Positions 1 to 9,192 of a stretch of 64,000 nucleotides of DNA are shown here, piece after piece. This DNA is from CAWBRT01 sp963814745 (GTDB taxonomy: Bacteria > Acidobacteriota > Terriglobia > Terriglobales > Acidobacteriaceae). The stretch lies in assembly GCA_963814745.1 (NCBI GenBank), contig CAWFEA010000017.1:62001-126000 (forward strand), written 5' to 3'. The translations under genes were made by a program, and so were the position numbers. The notes beneath the pieces were generated by a model. The model had not been told where the DNA came from. It saw only the letters and a program-made list of their open reading frames with translations, and searched no databases. Each line of letters starts with the position of its first letter. Position 1 is the first letter of the stretch.

Positions 1-1
1 G

Positions 2-373
2 GCACAGATCGAGCAAGTGTTGCTGGCCTTGAGCATCAATGCCATTGATGCCATGCCCAAGGGCGGAAATCTGTGGATCAGCAGCCGCCGCCGCCCCGGA
101 AATGAGGTCGAGTTGCAGGTCCGCGACGACGGCATGGGAATTCCGCCGGAGCTGTTGACGCAATTGTACGAGCCGTTTTTGACCACCAAGGAAGTCGGCA
201 AAGGAGTAGGCCTGGGCTTGGCCATCAGCAAGGGGATCGTCGACCGTCATGGCGGCCGGATCGAGGTGGAATCCAAGTTGGGAGTGGGCACGGCGTTTCG
301 AGTGATCCTGCTGCTCGACGCCCGCATTTCCCGGCAGGGTGAATCATTGACGAAATCCGCGGCGAACGCTTAA
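2..373 (+). CDS. Sensor histidine kinase, C-terminal ATPase end (partial)
   Basis: This is the C-terminal end of a two-component sensor kinase; the 5' part lies outside the window, and the frame is open to base 2. It shows the HATPase_c motifs in order: an N-box (SINAIDAMPKGG), a G1 box (DDGMGIP), an F-box-like stretch (EPFLTTK) and a G2 box (GVGLGLAISKGIVDRHGG). It ends in a short polar tail. The response regulator begins about 70 bases downstream on the same strand, so the two form a kinase-regulator pair. By analogy with NtrB/AtoS-type kinases it would autophosphorylate on a His lying outside the window and pass the phosphate to that regulator. The input signal cannot be seen. Family certain, specific ligand unknown. 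Confidence 0.93.
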   Translation, partial: AQIEQVLLALSINAIDAMPKGGNLWISSRRRPGNEVELQVRDDGMGIPPELLTQLYEPFLTTKEVGKGVGLGLAISKGIVDRHGGRIEVESKLGVGTAFRVILLLDARISRQGESLTKSAANA

Positions 374-440
374 TAAGATTGATATTCTCGCCGCCGAACG
401 TATGCAGCACTTATTATGCAGCACTTATGAGGATGGTACC

Positions 441-1820
441 GTGAGAGAAGCAAAAGGTCGCATGCTGATCGTGGACGACGAACTGAGCGTCCGCGACTCG
501 CTGAATAAGTGGTTTCGAGAAGAAGGCTACGAGGTCGGCACTGCGGAAAACGCCAGCGAGGCGCTGCTGCGATTGGCGGAACATCAGTGGGATATCGCGC
601 TGCTCGACATCAAGATGCGCGGCACCGACGGCATCGAGTTGCAGCGCCGCATGCACGAGATAGACCCGCGGCTGATCGCCATTATGATGACCGGCTATGC
701 CTCGGTCGATACCGCCGTGGCGGCGATGAAGAATGGCGCCTACGACTACGTAACCAAGCCGCTCGACCCTGAAGACATCACCCTCAAGGTTAGCAAGGCG
801 CTGGCGCATCAGCGGGCGGAGCAGGAAAATGAACGCCTCCGCGAACAGCACGCGGAGATTACGCGTCCGAATGAGATTGTGGGCAACAGCGCGGCCATGC
901 GGCGCATGATGGAGGCGGTTGAAACCGTTGGTCCAACCGATACCTCAGTGCTGATTACCGGCGAAAGCGGCACGGGAAAAGAATTGGTGGCTCGCGCCAT
1001 CCACTACGCCAGTGCAAGACGTTATCATCCATTGGTGGTGATCCATTGCGGCGCGTTGACCGAAACCCTGCTGGAAAGCGAGCTGTTCGGCCACGAAAAG
1101 GGCGCGTTCACCGGCGCGCAATACCGCAAGAAGGGGAAATTTGAAATCGCCGAAGGGGGCACGGTTTTCCTCGATGAGATCGGCGACATCAGCCTGAAGA
1201 CGCAGACCGACCTGTTGCGCGTGCTGCAGGAACACGAGATCGCCCGCGTCGGCGGCAACCAGCAGATCAAGGTAGATTTCCGTTGCGTGGCCGCCACCAA
1301 CAAACCTCTGGAGCAACTGGTGGAAGAAGGACATTTCCGGCCGGACCTTTTCTACCGGTTGAACGTTTTCCGTATCGAGCTGCCTGCGCTGCGCGAGCGA
1401 CGGGAAGACATCCCGCTGCTGGCTGACCACTTTATTCGCAAGTTTTCGAAAGAGATGAACAAGCGGATTGTACGCATTGCGCCGGCCGCCATGTTACTGC
1501 TGCAACAATACAACTGGCCCGGCAACATACGCGAGCTGGAAAACGCCATCGAGCGGGCGATGGTGGTGGCGCAGGAACCGGAGCTGCGCGAGCAAGACTT
1601 CATGCTCAAGGCAAAGAGCGCCGGAGCGACCGCCAACGGCTCGGAAAACCGCACCCTGGACGACATTGAAAAAACGCACATCCTGAGAGTTTTGGAGGAG
1701 TGCGGAGGCAATCAGACGAGAACGGCCGAGGTACTCGGCATCGACCGCGTGACCTTGCACCATAAGCTGAAGAAGTATGGCTGGTCCAAGAACACGGTGT
1801 CAGCCAGCGAGACCCAATGA
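441..1820 (+). CDS. NtrC-family sigma-54-dependent response regulator
   Basis: A transcription activator that remodels sigma-54 RNA polymerase when phosphorylated. The receiver domain fills about residues 5-120, with the acidic pair in LIVDDE, the phospho-acceptor Asp near residue 56 (LLDIKMRG), a switch Thr (MMTGYAS) and Lys (VTKPLD). The AAA+ domain follows with Walker A GESGTGKE, the sigma-54-contacting GAFTGA loop and Walker B GGTVFLDEIGD. A Fis-type helix-turn-helix closes the protein (TRTAEVLGIDRVTLHHKLKKYG). The start is placed at GTG 441 because a GAGG lies about 9 bases upstream; the alternative ATG at 402 has no ribosome site and lies in a small direct duplication of GCAGCACTTAT. 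The stop overlaps the next gene by 4 bp. Target promoters are not evident here. Confidence 0.95.
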   Translation: MREAKGRMLIVDDELSVRDSLNKWFREEGYEVGTAENASEALLRLAEHQWDIALLDIKMRGTDGIELQRRMHEIDPRLIAIMMTGYASVDTAVAAMKNGAYDYVTKPLDPEDITLKVSKALAHQRAEQENERLREQHAEITRPNEIVGNSAAMRRMMEAVETVGPTDTSVLITGESGTGKELVARAIHYASARRYHPLVVIHCGALTETLLESELFGHEKGAFTGAQYRKKGKFEIAEGGTVFLDEIGDISLKTQTDLLRVLQEHEIARVGGNQQIKVDFRCVAATNKPLEQLVEEGHFRPDLFYRLNVFRIELPALRERREDIPLLADHFIRKFSKEMNKRIVRIAPAAMLLLQQYNWPGNIRELENAIERAMVVAQEPELREQDFMLKAKSAGATANGSENRTLDDIEKTHILRVLEECGGNQTRTAEVLGIDRVTLHHKLKKYGWSKNTVSASETQ

Positions 1821-2350
1821 AGTTTTTGCAATTGGTCCCCATCGGGGCGCCGGAATTCGAGTTGATCGACTGGCTGCGCCGCGAATTGAGCGAGGGCTTC
1901 CAGATCGCCTGCGGGGTCGAAAGCCCGCTGGACCCGGCCTTCGCCTATCATTCCGAGCGGGGCCAGTACCATTCCAGCGAGCTGCTGGCGACTCTTGAGC
2001 AGAAGTACATGAAGAAGAAAACCTGGCGCTTGCTGGGCGTTGCCGACGTCGATCTCTATATTCCGATTCTGACCTTTGTTTTTGGCGAGGCCCAGGTCGG
2101 AGGCCCGACCTCGGTGGTTTCCTATCATCGCTTACGCCAGGAGTATTATGGCCTTCCTCCAGACCGCGACCTGCTGGCCCGGCGATTGTTGACCGAGGCG
2201 GTTCACGAACTGGGACACACTCTGCATCTCACCCACTGCCCGGACTACGAATGCGTTATGGCCTCCTCGCACGCCGTGGAATGGATCGACTTGAAGCACT
2301 GGACCTTCTGCCAGGAATGCGCGGCCAAGGCCCACGCGCGTGCGCGTTAA
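1817..2350 (+). CDS. amzA: Archaemetzincin-family zinc metalloprotease
   Basis: A 177-residue protein with the archaemetzincin signature near its C-terminus: HELGH at residues 130-134 with catalytic Glu131, a third zinc ligand His140, Cys141 and Cys146 with a Met-turn Met148, and a final CQEC at 165-168. The extra Cys residues are typical of archaemetzincins, where they form a second zinc site. The usual Gly of HExxHxxGxxH is replaced by His137. There is no signal peptide, so it is probably cytoplasmic. It overlaps the sigma-54 regulator by ATGA and must be translationally coupled to it. Physiological substrates of bacterial archaemetzincins are not known. The family call is strong; the link to the two-component system is inference. 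Confidence 0.88.
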   Translation: MKFLQLVPIGAPEFELIDWLRRELSEGFQIACGVESPLDPAFAYHSERGQYHSSELLATLEQKYMKKKTWRLLGVADVDLYIPILTFVFGEAQVGGPTSVVSYHRLRQEYYGLPPDRDLLARRLLTEAVHELGHTLHLTHCPDYECVMASSHAVEWIDLKHWTFCQECAAKAHARAR

Positions 2351-2365
2351 AGTTCTGTCGCGGTA

Positions 2366-2461
2366 AATTCCTCGCCTAACCGAAACGTATCGTGTGGCGT
2401 CTGGCGCATGCTGGCAAGGGTCTGGCCGATCTCGTTAATTCCTCGCCTAACCGAAACGTAT
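2366..2461. repeat. Pair of 25-bp direct repeats
   Basis: Identical 25-bp copies occur at 2366-2390 and 2437-2461, each beginning AATTCCTCGCC and ending GAAACGTAT, with a 71-bp period. They sit in the short gap between the archaemetzincin stop and the 3' end of the convergent transporter gene. The copies are followed by similar but not identical bases (CGTGTGGCG / GGTATGGCG). No coding role is apparent. Confidence 0.85.
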
Positions 2462-2487
2462 GGTATGGCGGGCGTCCACACGGCCGT

Positions 2488-3429
2488 TCAGCCCCGGCTC
2501 GCGGCTTTGAGCTTCTGCTCTGCGGACAGGCGCCACGTCTGGTAACCGCGAATCGGCACCAGCAGAGAAAAGAACATTACGGTGTATACGGCGGCGACCA
2601 TGGGTTCGATCGGTCCGAACAGTTGTGAGCTGAAGACCAGCACCAGGATGCTGTTCATCTGGCTGAGGCTGATGATCGTCGCCAGTTGCTCCGGCAGCGC
2701 CAGACTCCAGGAGAAGGCAACTCCCGCCGCGAAAAAGATGGCGGCCAGCACGACCGTCACCAGGAACGCGACCAATACCGTGGAGGGCTGCTGCCGGAGA
2801 TAGGCGGCGTACTTGGAAAACACGCCGAGATTCGTCACGGCGAACAGCACCAGCGAAAGGGAAAAACGCTTGTCGATAAGCCTTTCCGCCAGCCACGGCG
2901 AAGCCCGCTTGCAGATTTCGGCGAGCGCGAAGGGAGCGAACACCGCCATGGCCAGTATGCCCGCCATGGTGGCGAACGGGAGATGAATGGCGTGACCGGC
3001 AAGAAGTCTAACCAGCGCGGGAAGCGTCACCGGGACCAGCAGCGAGCTGATGAACATTACGATGGTTACCAGCGAGGTGTTGGCCAGCAGCAGTTCCGAG
3101 AAGAACGGCGCTACTACCCCGGTGGAGATGCCGCCGACCAGCAGCGCCGCCAGGGCGTACGTCGGAAACAGCCAATGGAACAGGAAGTACACCGCCACCG
3201 GCAACAGAATCAGCTTCAGGAAAAGCAGATAGCCGACCAGCAGCCGCGATTGTTGCGCGATCCGCCAGATGGACTTCACGGAAATGGAAAGAAAGCTGAG
3301 GAACAGCAACGCAATCATCGAAGCCATCGGAGCCGCGGAAAAATAACTCCCAAATCGCGGAAACAAAACGGCTAGCGCAATGGTGGAGAAGGTCACCGCG
3401 AGCAGCAGAATATCTTGAGCGCGAATCAT
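2488..3429 (-). CDS. Bile acid:sodium symporter (BASS)-family membrane transporter
   Basis: A 313-residue integral membrane protein with about nine or ten hydrophobic segments spread evenly over its length. The spacing and Gly/Ser/Asn-rich broken helices (GGISTGVVAPFFSELL in the first half, LSQMNSILVLVFSSQLFG in the second) resemble the two inverted repeats of BASS/SBF-like carriers, which move organic anions with sodium. It stands alone on the minus strand, convergent with the archaemetzincin and about 190 bases downstream of the cellulose operon end, so it may have its own promoter at 3430-3550. The substrate cannot be predicted; relatives carry bile acids, pantoate, pyruvate or arsenite. 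Confidence 0.72.
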   Translation of the reverse strand: MIRAQDILLLAVTFSTIALAVLFPRFGSYFSAAPMASMIALLFLSFLSISVKSIWRIAQQSRLLVGYLLFLKLILLPVAVYFLFHWLFPTYALAALLVGGISTGVVAPFFSELLLANTSLVTIVMFISSLLVPVTLPALVRLLAGHAIHLPFATMAGILAMAVFAPFALAEICKRASPWLAERLIDKRFSLSLVLFAVTNLGVFSKYAAYLRQQPSTVLVAFLVTVVLAAIFFAAGVAFSWSLALPEQLATIISLSQMNSILVLVFSSQLFGPIEPMVAAVYTVMFFSLLVPIRGYQTWRLSAEQKLKAASRG

Positions 3430-3559
3430 GCGAAAACGTGAGGCTTGAGTGGGCCTTCCCTTGGATTACGCGAGCTGAACCAATCCGCTGAAGGGGGCTT
3501 GCTGTCGAGGATATCAGAGTTGGCGGCGTACAGCGCGGGGTGATTTCGGCTGCATGGGC

Positions 3560-3587
3560 GCCTTCAGCGCTTGCAGGCGCTGAAGGC
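3560..3587 (-). terminator. Perfect hairpin downstream of bcsC
   Basis: An 11-bp perfect stem (GCCTTCAGCGC / GCGCTGAAGGC) with a 6-base loop lies 29 bases beyond the bcsC stop. No T-run follows on either strand, so it could be a U-less terminator or a 3' mRNA-stabilising hairpin. Confidence 0.45.
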
Positions 3588-3615
3588 CAGGTTTGTCTCT
3601 CTTGGCGAGAGCAGA

Positions 3616-6600
3616 TTACTGCACGCCAAACGGCGGAATCCCGCGCCAATCCGGAACCGGGTTCATGTGAAAGTCCGATGAAACCGACGGCGCCTGCATG
3701 ATCAGATAGCGAACGTTGAAGCCCACCGCCTGGGACGTGTAGTTCTGGGTGTTGTTGGCCGTGACAAAACCGCCTAGATACCAATTCGGGGCGAGCCGGT
3801 AGCCGGCACGCATCTCCAGGCTGTAGTTCGCGCTGGTCTTAGCTTGTCCCGAGTAGTACTGACTGTTGTTCGAACTTAGCGGCAAGTAGGGAGTTGAGTC
3901 TTCCTCGAAGTATTGCGATCCCAGGCTTCCGGCCACCAGGTACTCGAGCCGCTGCCACTTCCCTATCCAGCGAATCGGAGCATTGAAGAGGAAATAACTC
4001 TGCGGACTGAAGTATCCACCCTGTCCCAACGTGAAGTATCTCAGGTTCTTGTCGTAGTGCATGCCCGTCAGGTTCATGCCCACGGTAAGCGTGCCCTCGG
4101 GGCGCTCCAGCACGCGCCAGTAGGTTCCCACATTGCCGTCCTCGCGCGTGTTGTCCGCAACCTCCTTGCCCTGAATATCCTGGTATCCGCCGCTCACGTA
4201 AATACCGGAAGCGGCCCCACCCCAGTTGCCCCTGATCGAACCGCCCGTAGCCATGACGCCGCCGAAGGTGAGGCCGGTAGTACTACCGGGGTCGCGAACA
4301 CCGGCGTAAGACAACACCGTGTCTTTGACAGGCTCCCGGCTGATGGTGAACGTGAAGGGCCCGTTCATGGGCCGGTAACGCACCCCCGTCGGTCACATTC
4401 GTGATCGGGAAGCCCTGCGGGGTCGAGCCCACCATGAGTCCGAAATCGCTGCGCGAGAATTCCCCTTGCGCCGCTACGCCGGTAGCTGACTGGGTCGGGA
4501 AATTGGGGCCAGAGGTCGGCGTTGTTATCTGCGTTCCTAAGCTCAAGTTCGAGGTGGGATCAGGATTTCCCGAGTAGATGAAAACCGGTTCCACGCGCAC
4601 CGCTACCCGATTCTGATCGCCGACAGGCATGCTGGCTGTCAGGTTGGCCGTCTGGGTGATGGTTTTGTCGAATCCCGGCGTGCCCGAGCGGCTCAGGACG
4701 TCGGTGCCCGCGCTGACAAACGGCACATTGCGCACCTGGACAGCGGCGATCTCGCTTTCGATCTCTTCTTTTTTGCTCAGGCTTGCAGTGTTGACAAACG
4801 AACTGTCCCAACGCGCGTTGCGGCTATTGGGCGGAACCACGGCTTCGACCGCGGCATCCAGATCCTTGCTGGTGGCCGCGCGCTGCTGCGCTTTGGGAGT
4901 CGCGGACAGGTAATCCCGGCTCTGAATGTCAACCAATGCGTCCTGCTGCAAGCGGCTGACGCTAAGGCGGTCGGGATCGTCCGCGCCTCTGGGCTGCGAC
5001 AACGCTGGAACGCGTGGCTTGTCGTCCGGTGAAGAATCGTAGCTGTCGCGCTCATTCGCCGGTACGGATTGCATTCGCCGCGGCTTCAAGGCGGGAATGA
5101 TCGGCATCGCCGGGGATCGCTGTGGTAACGGTTCACGCAGAAACTCGTCGGCGTCCGCATTCCTGTTCGAGTTAAGCGATGCCGGTGATGGTCCGGTGGA
5201 GTTGTCAGGCGCGCCGCCCGCGGGAACCAGCAAGCGCGACAGATTCTCCGCGGCGTCTCCCTGGTCGGCGAACAGCGCGTTCATGCCCTTCGCCTTCCCG
5301 CCGAGCAACGAGGTAGTTTTAGACTGTGCGGGAAGCGCGGCAATCGCCTGTTTCCAGTAAAGTTCGGCCTTGGCATAGTCGCCGCGGGTGGCGGCGATTC
5401 TGCCGGCCATTTCGAGCAAAGTTGAGTCTTGCGGCCATTTGCGCAGACCCTCGCGCAACCAGAAATCGGCAAGCTGCGAATTCTGCAGAGCCATGGCGGC
5501 GCCAATTGCGCCCTTGTAGTCGTCCGAGCTGGCGCCACCCAATCCCCAGCGCTCATAGACCTTGAGGGCGCGGGCCTTGTCACCAATCCGCATGAAGGTT
5601 CCGGCCAGCATTGACTTTAACTTGGGATCGCCCGGGATGGCGCGGACGGCGGCGGAAAGTATGGAAAGGCAGCGATTCAAATCTCCGGCATCCAACGCCT
5701 GCTGCGCCCGGGAAAGACTCCAGTTGCCCCATATCGCCCGCAGATCTTCCTGCTGGTGCGGCGTCAGGTCATTGCGTGCCGCCGTCTGGGTGAGCAACGT
5801 ATAGAGTTCCTCTTCCCTGTCCTCGCGGCTCAGCAAAGCCCAGGCCAACTGAACATCAATGTCAGCCGGCGTCGGCCTGCGCTGCACTTCGTAGGGCCCT
5901 CGCGCCTGCTTCAGCACGCGAATGGCCTCGTCGGCCTGCCCTTGCGAGACGTAAACCGCCGCCATCACGCTGAGGAAAGCGACATCTCGATCGAGGATCT
6001 GCCGCACCCGTTCGGGAATTTGCAGCGCCTGGGTCAGCGCGCGCTCGTCCTCGTGCTCCTCGTGCAGCGCCGAAATGTAGGCCTGCCAGACATCCGGACG
6101 GCCCTCGTTTTGATCCGCCAGTCGCTGGTAAAGTTCGTTGGCACTATCCTTCTTGCCCTGCTTCAGCAACAGGCTGGCAAGTTCGATCTGGGTGGTCAGC
6201 CGGCTCCTGCTTTCGGGGGCGACGTCCAATTGCGCAGCCCGGCGCAAGAAGGCCTCAGCGGTGTCAAGTTGTCCCTGCGCCAGGTAGATGGCGGCGATGG
6301 CGTTCAGGAAGTTGACACTGCGAATAGCTTCGTCATAGGCGGATTGCGGCATGCGGCGCAGGGTCGCCACCGCCCGCGCATATTCGCGAATCTGCACGTA
6401 GCATCCGAGTAGCCCCTGCCAGGCTTTCATGTTTTCCGGATGCACTTCGGTGACCCGCTTAAAGTAGTCGGCCGCGCGCGCCGCCTGCCCGCTCTCCATG
6501 AGTGTGCTGGCAAATTCAACCTGCAATTCCGAAGCGCTTTTGCCGCCGGGCGTATTGTTGGCCAACAGCATTGCCTGCCGCAGGTATTTCTCGGCCTCGA

Positions 6601-8031
6601 GCGACTGCCCATTGGCTTCGTAAATGGCGGCCATCAGGGCTTGGTAATCGGAGTCTTTGCTCAACTCCGCGCGCACTGGTGGGGGAATCAGCCTGACCGT
6701 ATCCGTCGCCCCTCTTACATCACCGAACTTGTACTCGGCAAAGATCAGCCCGGTCCACGTCTTTGGGTTCAGCGGGTCCAGAGCCGTCAACTGGCGATAA
6801 ACTTCCATCGCCGCCTTAAACTGGTTCTGCCTCATGCGCACGCCCGCCAGCCCGCGCAATCCCTCGGGATAATTGGGCCGCAGTTCCAATGCCGCTTGAA
6901 AATTGCGCGCCGCTTCCTCTAACCGGTCGTGCTCGAGCGCGACTGTTCCCTGCTTCACTAACGCCCAGAACTTGGCGGTATGATAGCCGTCGTTAATATT
7001 CTTGTTCTGTGGCGAAATTGCTCTGGCGGCTTCGAAGTTCTTGGCCGCGTCCTCGAAGTTTTCCTGCTTCATGCGCACATAACCGAGTCCGGCAAGCGCC
7101 CCGGCGCTTTGCGGATGGGTGTGCAGAGCTTTGTGAAAACGATCTTCCGCCGCCGCCAGATCCCCGGCCTTCAACGCTTCGTAGCCTTTTCCCTCATCGG
7201 GACTGATTGCGGAGGCTGGGACGGTGACCTTGGCCGCCGCCTCCGCCTGTTGCCGCTTGAATTGCTCCAGGATTTTCGCCAGCACGGGATCGCTGTAGCG
7301 TTCCAGGTAAGTTTTCAGATGGGGCACATAGGCCGGGTTGGAGTCTTCCCAAAGCAAGGCTTGCCGCCAGGCCTGGCGCGCCTGCTCCTTGATGTCGCGG
7401 CCTCCGGCCACGCTCGCGAGCATTTGCACGCCTTCCTGGCGCGTCTTTGCGTCATAGGTCAATAAACGCGCCAGAGAGAGGCGGTATTGCTGGTTCTCGG
7501 GATAACGCTGGGTCAAATGCCGCAGGTTCTCAATCGCCGGTTCCCTGCCCGCAGTGCTGGCCGCCATGGTCTCAAAGTAAGCGATGGCCCAGTCGCCGGG
7601 CGGCGGATCGTTGCCAAAAACTTCCCGGTAAATTCGCACCGCGTCGTCCGCATGACCGGCGCGCGCCAAACGCGACGCCTCGGCGAGCCGGGTACGCTGC
7701 TGCGATGTCAGAACCCGCATTTCCTCGATGCGCGCGATGTTCGGATCCTTCGGATTGATGCGCTTCAGGCGATCCAGATAGGACTTTGCTTCTTCCGGGC
7801 GGCCGCTTTCCTTGGCCGCACGCGCCAGTCCGGCGAGCGCCTCTGGTTGATTCGGGTCGGCGAGCAACACCTGCTGCCAGGTTTGGGTAGCCAGATCCAT
7901 GCGGCCGCGTCCTCGAGGGAACGCGCTTTGTCCAGCAGCAGATCGATCGCATTGGGTGCGCCCCAGGCAGCCGTGGCAAGTCCCGCGAGCAACAATAGCA
8001 GTAAGAAAACTAGGGGGATATGTCGCTTCAT
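3616..8031 (-). CDS. bcsC: Cellulose synthase subunit BcsC (TPR + outer-membrane barrel), frameshifted
   Basis: BcsC exports cellulose: periplasmic TPR repeats lead to an outer-membrane beta-barrel. The start at 8031 gives a clear signal peptide (MKRHIPLVFLLLLLLAGLATAAWG) behind a GGAG site. The TPR superhelix runs to about residue 930, then a low-complexity Pro/Ser linker, then a barrel domain rich in alternating aromatics. The total is about 1470 residues, longer than the 1157 of E. coli. The reading frame is broken twice. One break is near 7910, where the signal-peptide frame (KARSLE) must shift into the TPR frame (GRMDLATQTW). The other is in a run of five C at 4383-4387 (NVTDG to VRYRPMNG). 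The protein on both sides of each break is well conserved, so these look like sequencing indels, though real disruption cannot be excluded. Last gene of the bcs operon. Confidence 0.9.
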
Positions 8032-8045
8032 CGAGAGACTCCAAG

Positions 8046-9192
8046 TTACCTCCAAATCTCCAAACGACGGAAAATGAAAACGCCCATCGCTCCAACCGGT
8101 GAAAAAAAGTACGAGATTCTGGTCGAAATAGCGCGGCTTCTTTTCGTACAGCCCGCTTGCCTGATCGAATGCCGCCTCAACTCTTTTTATCTGCATGGCA
8201 GCCAAATCCTGCGAACCGCGCGCCAGTAAATAAGGGACCAGAGCTGCGCAGAATCCTACACTGCCGTTTGGGTCCGCCACAGTACCTTCCTGGTTTACCC
8301 TCAGCGGCGCGGACTTCCCGCTTCGCAGATAGGCATCCATGCCGGAGAGCGCCTCCAAGATGGTTTTGCGCTCCGGTACTTTATCGTCCAACATGCCCGC
8401 CCAAAGGTAGACGCGAATCGCGTCCCACGCTCCCATCGGCTCTTCGCGGGGACCGGCGCTCGGAACCATTTTTCTGCCCGGCTGATACGTCACCCAGTCC
8501 ATGGCGAAACCATTGCGCGAACTCGCCTGGATCAGCTTCGGCACGTTCGCGGCGATCTTGCGCCATGGCCCTTTAGGCATGTCGTAGGCCAAGCCGGTCA
8601 ACACCTGAAGCGGCAGGTAGCTGGGATTCAGCTCGTAAGCGTCGCCGTGCTTGAATCCGTGATTCCCCGGCAACAGCATGGTCCCGAAACCGGGCAGGTC
8701 CACGACTTCTTCGGCGGCGATCCGCTTGGCCAGAGCCCGCCCCAGCGATCCGTAGCCTGGTTCCCGCCACAGGCGGCCGGCCTGGATCAGCGAATAGGCC
8801 ATCCACAAATCCGCGTCACTGGCCGAATTGCGATCCAGCACGCCCCAGCTTCCGTCAGGCTTCGCTCCCCAGTCCCAAGCGGGCAAATGGTGGCCGAGAT
8901 CGCCGTCCGCCAGGTTCAACTCGGTCCAATCCAGCAACTGCGCAAAGTGCTCGCGGTCGTTCGCCACCAAGGCAAATAACATGCCATACGCCTGCGCTTC
9001 CGAAGTCGTGCGGCCCTGCTCTTCCGGGTCCACAATCCGTCCCTCGGGGGTCGCAAATCTCGCCCAGTATTTGCCCCAGAGAGGCCAGTCCGCGGGAGCC
9101 GCGAGGGCCGTGCCTATGGTCAGGATCATGCTCACCAGCACCACCACAACGCACCCTGCGGTACGTGTTCCTTTCACGACTCGCACGTTCAC
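8046..9192 (-). CDS. bcsZ: Endo-beta-1,4-glucanase BcsZ (GH8)
   Basis: The periplasmic cellulase of cellulose operons, which trims nascent glucan. It has an N-terminal signal (VVVVLVSMILTIGTALA) followed by the mature GH8 sequence; the catalytic-acid motif TTSEAQAYGM has Glu65, and DADLWMAYSLIQAGRLW is typical of the family. The GTG start at 9192 overlaps the bcsAB stop in a GTGA, suggesting translational coupling; a GTG at 9177 is an alternative. At the 3' end the conserved GWSDGRFHF runs with no stop straight into the BcsC signal peptide. A TAA at 8046-8048 is one base out of frame, so either an indel lies in the T-rich stretch near 8070 or BcsZ and BcsC are joined. The separate-gene model is preferred because bcsC has its own ribosome site. 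Confidence 0.88.

Noticed and set aside
414..851. A long minus-strand open frame opposite the response regulator
   Set aside because: It is the shadow of a high-GC gene with a full NtrC-type protein on the plus strand, and has no ribosome site or family of its own.
2686..3375. A 229-codon plus-strand frame opposite the symporter
   Set aside because: Composition is Arg/Gln/Gly-heavy and patternless, as expected from the antisense of a membrane protein gene.
3560..3587. CRISPR-like or attachment-site interpretation of the strong hairpin after bcsC
   Set aside because: It occurs once, without spacers, integrase or tRNA, and fits a 3' hairpin better.
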